Below are positions 14,444-16,575 of a stretch of DNA of 16,575 nt, piece after piece. The notes under the pieces are model-generated. The model did no database searches. It saw nothing but the letters and a program-made list of their open reading frames with translations, and was not told where the DNA came from. Every line of letters begins with the position of its first letter. Positions within the stretch are counted from its first letter, which is position 1. Source of the DNA: Chloroflexota bacterium (GTDB lineage: Bacteria; Chloroflexota; Limnocylindria; Limnocylindrales; CSP1-4); the NCBI GenBank assembly GCA_015661135.1, contig JACVXW010000108.1:1-16575 (forward strand), written 5' to 3'. A program made the translations under genes and the position numbers.

Positions 14444-15934
14444 TCAGGCCGGCAGGGCCGGCAGCACCGGCAGCACTGGCAGCACCGGCAGGGCCGGCAG
14501 CACCGGCCGGCGGGCAGGGACGTCGAGCCAGGGTCGCTCCCGCTCGAGCGCAGCCCCGACGCGGAAGACCGTCTCGTCGTCGTAGGTCCGGCCCACGATC
14601 TGGAGGCCGGTCGGCACGCCCGCGTCGGACATCCCGGACGGCACGGCGAGGACCGGGCAGCGGCTGGCGATGTTGAACGGCGGTGTGAGCGACCAGTCGA
14701 AGAAGTAGTCGTGGAGCCGGCCGGCGGGCGATATGAACGGACCGTCGGCGAGGTCGTCCCCGGCCGGCAGGCCCGCGACGGAGGTCGTCGGGCAGATCAT
14801 CACGTCCACCGTCTCGAGCACCGCCAGGATCCGCGCCTGGACCGCGGCCTCGCGCTCCAGCCCGCCGTACGCGCCGACGCGGGAGAGGGCCTCCTGGCCG
14901 CGCCGCACCAGCGCCACGAGATACGGCGTGACGAGGTCGGGATGGGCAACGACGACCTTCGCCAGGCCGTCCGCCCAGAGCAGGCCGAAGTGGGCGAGCA
15001 TCAGCTCGGTCACCTCGAGGTGGGACAGCCCCGGATCTACTTCGACGACCGTCGCCCCCGCGTCGCGCAGCGCAGCGGCTGCGGCCCGCGTCTCGCGCTC
15101 GACGTCCGGATCGATCGGATAGTCGCCGAGGTTGACCGACAACCCGACGCGCAGCCCGCGGATGCCCTCCAGGTGATCGGGAAGGATCACCTTCGGACGG
15201 AGCGAGACGATGTCGTTGCGATGCGGACCGGCGATGACGTTCTCGAGCAGGGCCGCGTCGGCGACCGTGCGCGCCATCGGCCCGTCATGACAGTACTGGT
15301 CCAGGTTGAACGGCGGGTCCACCGGCACGCGGCCGAACGGCGGCTTGAAGCCGACGACGCCGCAGAATGCCGCCGGAATGCGGATGGAGCCGCCGATGTC
15401 CGAGCCGCTGGCGAGGGTCGCGGTCCCCGAGGCAAGCGCCGCGGCGGATCCACCGGACGAGCCGCCCGACGAGTAGCCCGGGTTCCACGGCGTCACGGTC
15501 ACGCCCCACAGGCGAGAGTGGGTGAAGCCGGCGGTGGAGAACTCGGGGGTTGCCGTCCGCGCGTGGACGATGCCGCCCGCGGCCAGGATCCGCTCCGCGA
15601 TGGGCGCGCTGTGGTCCGCGATGTCGTCCTTCGTCACGAGCGAGCCGCCGGAGCAGGGGTCGCCCTCGATCGGCACCTCGTCCTTGATCCCCACCGGCAG
15701 GCCCTCGAGCGGCCGCGGCTCCGGCCCGTGGCCCATGTAGCGCGCCTCCGCCTCGCGAGCCTGCCCCATCGCCCGCTCGAAGTGACGCACCACGAGCGCA
15801 TTCACTGCGCCGTCGACCGCCTCGGCCCGGGTGATGATCGCGGTCATCAGCTCCACCGGCGAGAGGGTCCGGGCTCGGAATCGGCGGAGTGCCTCGGTTG
15901 CCGGCAGGTGGCACAGTTCGAGGTCGGCGGGCAT
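14444..15934 (-). CDS. Amidase-signature family enzyme
   Basis: This 496-residue enzyme hydrolyses an amide bond with a Ser-cisSer-Lys triad. Visible are GLPVGIKDEVP (Lys84), the Gly/Ser-rich YSSGGSSGGSAAALASG (cis-Ser about 159) and ASGSDIGGSIRIPAAFCGVV (nucleophile Ser183). These are followed by FGRVPV and DGPMARTVADAALLENVIAG, all in normal order. Further on, ICPTTSVAGLPAG and FNIASRCPVLAVPSG are typical of amidases acting on small amides. The substrate is unknown; GatA is less likely without gatB or gatC nearby. ATG 15934 is chosen because a TATCAT box lies seven nucleotides upstream. The last 20 residues are Leu/Pro repeats (LPALPVLPVLPVLPALPA) encoded by a 9-bp tandem repeat and lie outside the enzyme fold. 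Confidence 0.9.
   Translation of the reverse strand: MPADLELCHLPATEALRRFRARTLSPVELMTAIITRAEAVDGAVNALVVRHFERAMGQAREAEARYMGHGPEPRPLEGLPVGIKDEVPIEGDPCSGGSLVTKDDIADHSAPIAERILAAGGIVHARTATPEFSTAGFTHSRLWGVTVTPWNPGYSSGGSSGGSAAALASGTATLASGSDIGGSIRIPAAFCGVVGFKPPFGRVPVDPPFNLDQYCHDGPMARTVADAALLENVIAGPHRNDIVSLRPKVILPDHLEGIRGLRVGLSVNLGDYPIDPDVERETRAAAAALRDAGATVVEVDPGLSHLEVTELMLAHFGLLWADGLAKVVVAHPDLVTPYLVALVRRGQEALSRVGAYGGLEREAAVQARILAVLETVDVMICPTTSVAGLPAGDDLADGPFISPAGRLHDYFFDWSLTPPFNIASRCPVLAVPSGMSDAGVPTGLQIVGRTYDDETVFRVGAALERERPWLDVPARRPVLPALPVLPVLPVLPALPA
14447..14506. repeat. 9-bp tandem repeat encoding the amidase C-terminal Leu-Pro tail
   Basis: About six copies of a 9-bp unit (minus strand CTGCCGGTG, with variants CTGCCGGCC and CTGCCAGTG) lie directly before the amidase stop. 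The array is in frame and encodes LPV/LPA units. Copy number could change by slippage without breaking the reading frame. Confidence 0.75.
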
Positions 15935-15941
15935 TGGCGCG

Positions 15942-15947
15942 ATGATA
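15942..15947 (-). promoter_or_regulatory. Candidate -10 of the amidase gene
   Basis: TATCAT on the minus strand ends seven nucleotides before ATG 15934. Its first base pairs with the A of the start codon of the divergent gene at 15947, so the promoter and the neighbouring start overlap. Confidence 0.45.
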
Positions 15948-16315
15948 TGCGCGTGGAAGACGCCGAGCGACCCGCCGACGAGATCGGCGAGCAGCTGACC
16001 GAATGGGGCAAGGTGGTCCGGATCGTGACCCGGGGACGCGTCTCCGGGCGCGAGGTCGCGGTCGCGGTCGGGTTCGTGGACGAGCCCGACGGAAGTCTCC
16101 TCGTCGCCGCGGGCGATCCCGACGCGGACTGGGCACGGAACCTCGAGGCGGACCCCCGCTGCGGCGTGCGTATGGGCGAGCGCGCCTGGGATGCCGTCGC
16201 CGAGCCGCTGGACCGCGAGGAAGCGGCACGGGCGGTCACAGCGCTGATCCTCCGCTACGGAACTCCCGCGGAGGGGCTCGGCCGGGGACCTGCCTTCCGC
16301 CTGCGGCCCGTCTGA
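15947..16315 (+). CDS. Nitroreductase-family, deazaflavin (F420)-dependent oxidoreductase-like protein
   Basis: This 122-residue protein resembles the small split-barrel F420-binding proteins of the Ddn/DUF385 group. It has VVRIVTRGRVSGREVAVAVG (family TxGRxSGxxRxxPL), followed by GSLLVAAGDPDADWARNLEA with DPRCGVRMG, the typical middle of the fold, and a C-terminal LILRYGTPA. Such proteins use reduced F420 to reduce quinones or related compounds, but the substrate here is unknown. It starts only 12 bp from the divergent amidase. ATG 15947 is taken as start, with GTG 15953 as alternative. No Shine-Dalgarno is obvious. Confidence 0.78.
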   Translation: MRVEDAERPADEIGEQLTEWGKVVRIVTRGRVSGREVAVAVGFVDEPDGSLLVAAGDPDADWARNLEADPRCGVRMGERAWDAVAEPLDREEAARAVTALILRYGTPAEGLGRGPAFRLRPV

Positions 16316-16358
16316 GGCCCGCCTGAGACCTCCTGACGCCTGCGCGAAGCACTCGCCG

Positions 16359-16364
16359 TACACT
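16359..16364 (+). promoter_or_regulatory. Candidate -10 of the truncated haemoglobin gene
   Basis: TACACT ends seven nucleotides before ATG 16372, without a Shine-Dalgarno. It is the same hexamer and nearly the same spacing as at tmk. Confidence 0.45.
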
Positions 16365-16371
16365 CGCGGCG

Positions 16372-16575
16372 ATGCCCGAGCCGCTCTCCATCCGCCCCGC
16401 CCGACCCGACGAGATCGCCGACGCCGACGCCTACCAGCCCACGCTCGATCGGGTGCCGGCCCGCAAGTCCCTCTTCGAGTCCGTTGGCGGTGTGCCCTTC
16501 TTCGAGGCGCTCGTGGACCGGTTCTACCAGGGCGTGGAGTCGGACCCGGCGCTCCTCGCGATCTACCCGGATCAC
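16372..16575 (+). CDS. Truncated haemoglobin (group II, TrHbO-like), 3' partial
   Basis: The first 68 codons are present and the gene runs off the window. After an N-terminal segment of about 30 residues (PEPLSIRPARPDEIADADAY onward), the sequence reads LFESVGGVPFFEALVDRFYQGVESDPALLAIYPDH. This is the A/B-helix region of group II truncated globins (family xxxGGxxxFxxLVxxFYxxVxxDPxLxPLYP), including the B-helix FY pair. Such proteins bind haem and react with O2, NO or peroxide. The proximal histidine and distal residues lie beyond the window, so the subgroup is not proven. The N-terminal extension is longer than in most group II globins. Confidence 0.85.
   Translation, partial: MPEPLSIRPARPDEIADADAYQPTLDRVPARKSLFESVGGVPFFEALVDRFYQGVESDPALLAIYPDH

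Noticed and set aside
14438..16315. A 625-codon plus-strand frame opposite the amidase
   Set aside because: It is the antisense shadow of the amidase. Only its last 122 codons (15947-16315) are a real protein.
1..16575. CRISPR array, tRNA, rRNA or insertion sequence
   Set aside because: Read through on both strands. No spaced direct repeats of CRISPR type, no tRNA-like arm set, and no transposase or terminal inverted repeats were seen.

Overview
The window looks like one stretch of a high-GC bacterial chromosome with tightly packed genes. The combination of a SigK/RskA-type ECF pair, a CBS-less GuaB3, a probable F420-dependent reductase, a DarA/PstA-type c-di-AMP receptor, many GTG starts and frequent leaderless-looking promoters suggests a Chloroflexota member (possibly Limnocylindria/Ellin6529-like) or, less likely, an actinobacterium. 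This is inferred from gene content. No rRNA, tRNA, CRISPR array, insertion sequence or prophage gene was seen.

Layout, left to right. (1) The 3' end of a STAND/TPR regulator (+, frame-broken). (2) Convergent to it, a lipoprotein nucleoside hydrolase (-). (3) A vapB-vapC toxin-antitoxin pair (-) with a shortened toxin and a repeat-rich operator. (4) The tldD-tldE metalloprotease pair (-), reading toward vapBC. (5) A NicO/RcnA-like Ni/Co transporter (-, frame-broken). (6) Divergent from it, a coupled set tmk - ECF sigma - anti-sigma (+), with tmk and the anti-sigma frame-broken. (7) A GAF-GGDEF diguanylate cyclase (-), divergent from darA (+). (8) A four-gene cluster hicA-hicB-dinB-nudix (+), every junction a 4-bp stop/start overlap. 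(9) A 308-bp gap with a 23-bp imperfect palindrome, then guaB3 (+). (10) Convergent to it, an amidase-signature enzyme (-), whose promoter abuts a divergent F420-type reductase (+). (11) The 5' end of a truncated haemoglobin (+), cut by the window edge.

Two window-wide patterns stand out. First, a TANNNT -10 hexamer lies 6-7 nt before the start codon of tmk, darA, hicA, vapB, nicO, the amidase and the globin gene, which points to leaderless transcription. guaB3 instead has a leader with a strong Shine-Dalgarno. Second, four genes are split by a frame change at which recognisable family sequence resumes in another frame (TPR protein, NicO, tmk, anti-sigma), and vapC ends abruptly inside its fold. 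Since tmk is normally essential, assembly collapse or indel error is at least as likely as real decay.

I did not find a clearly new multi-gene system. The most unusual arrangements are the ECF sigma pair coupled to tmk, the HicAB pair heading a coupled dinB-nudix operon, and the c-di-GMP synthase facing the c-di-AMP receptor.
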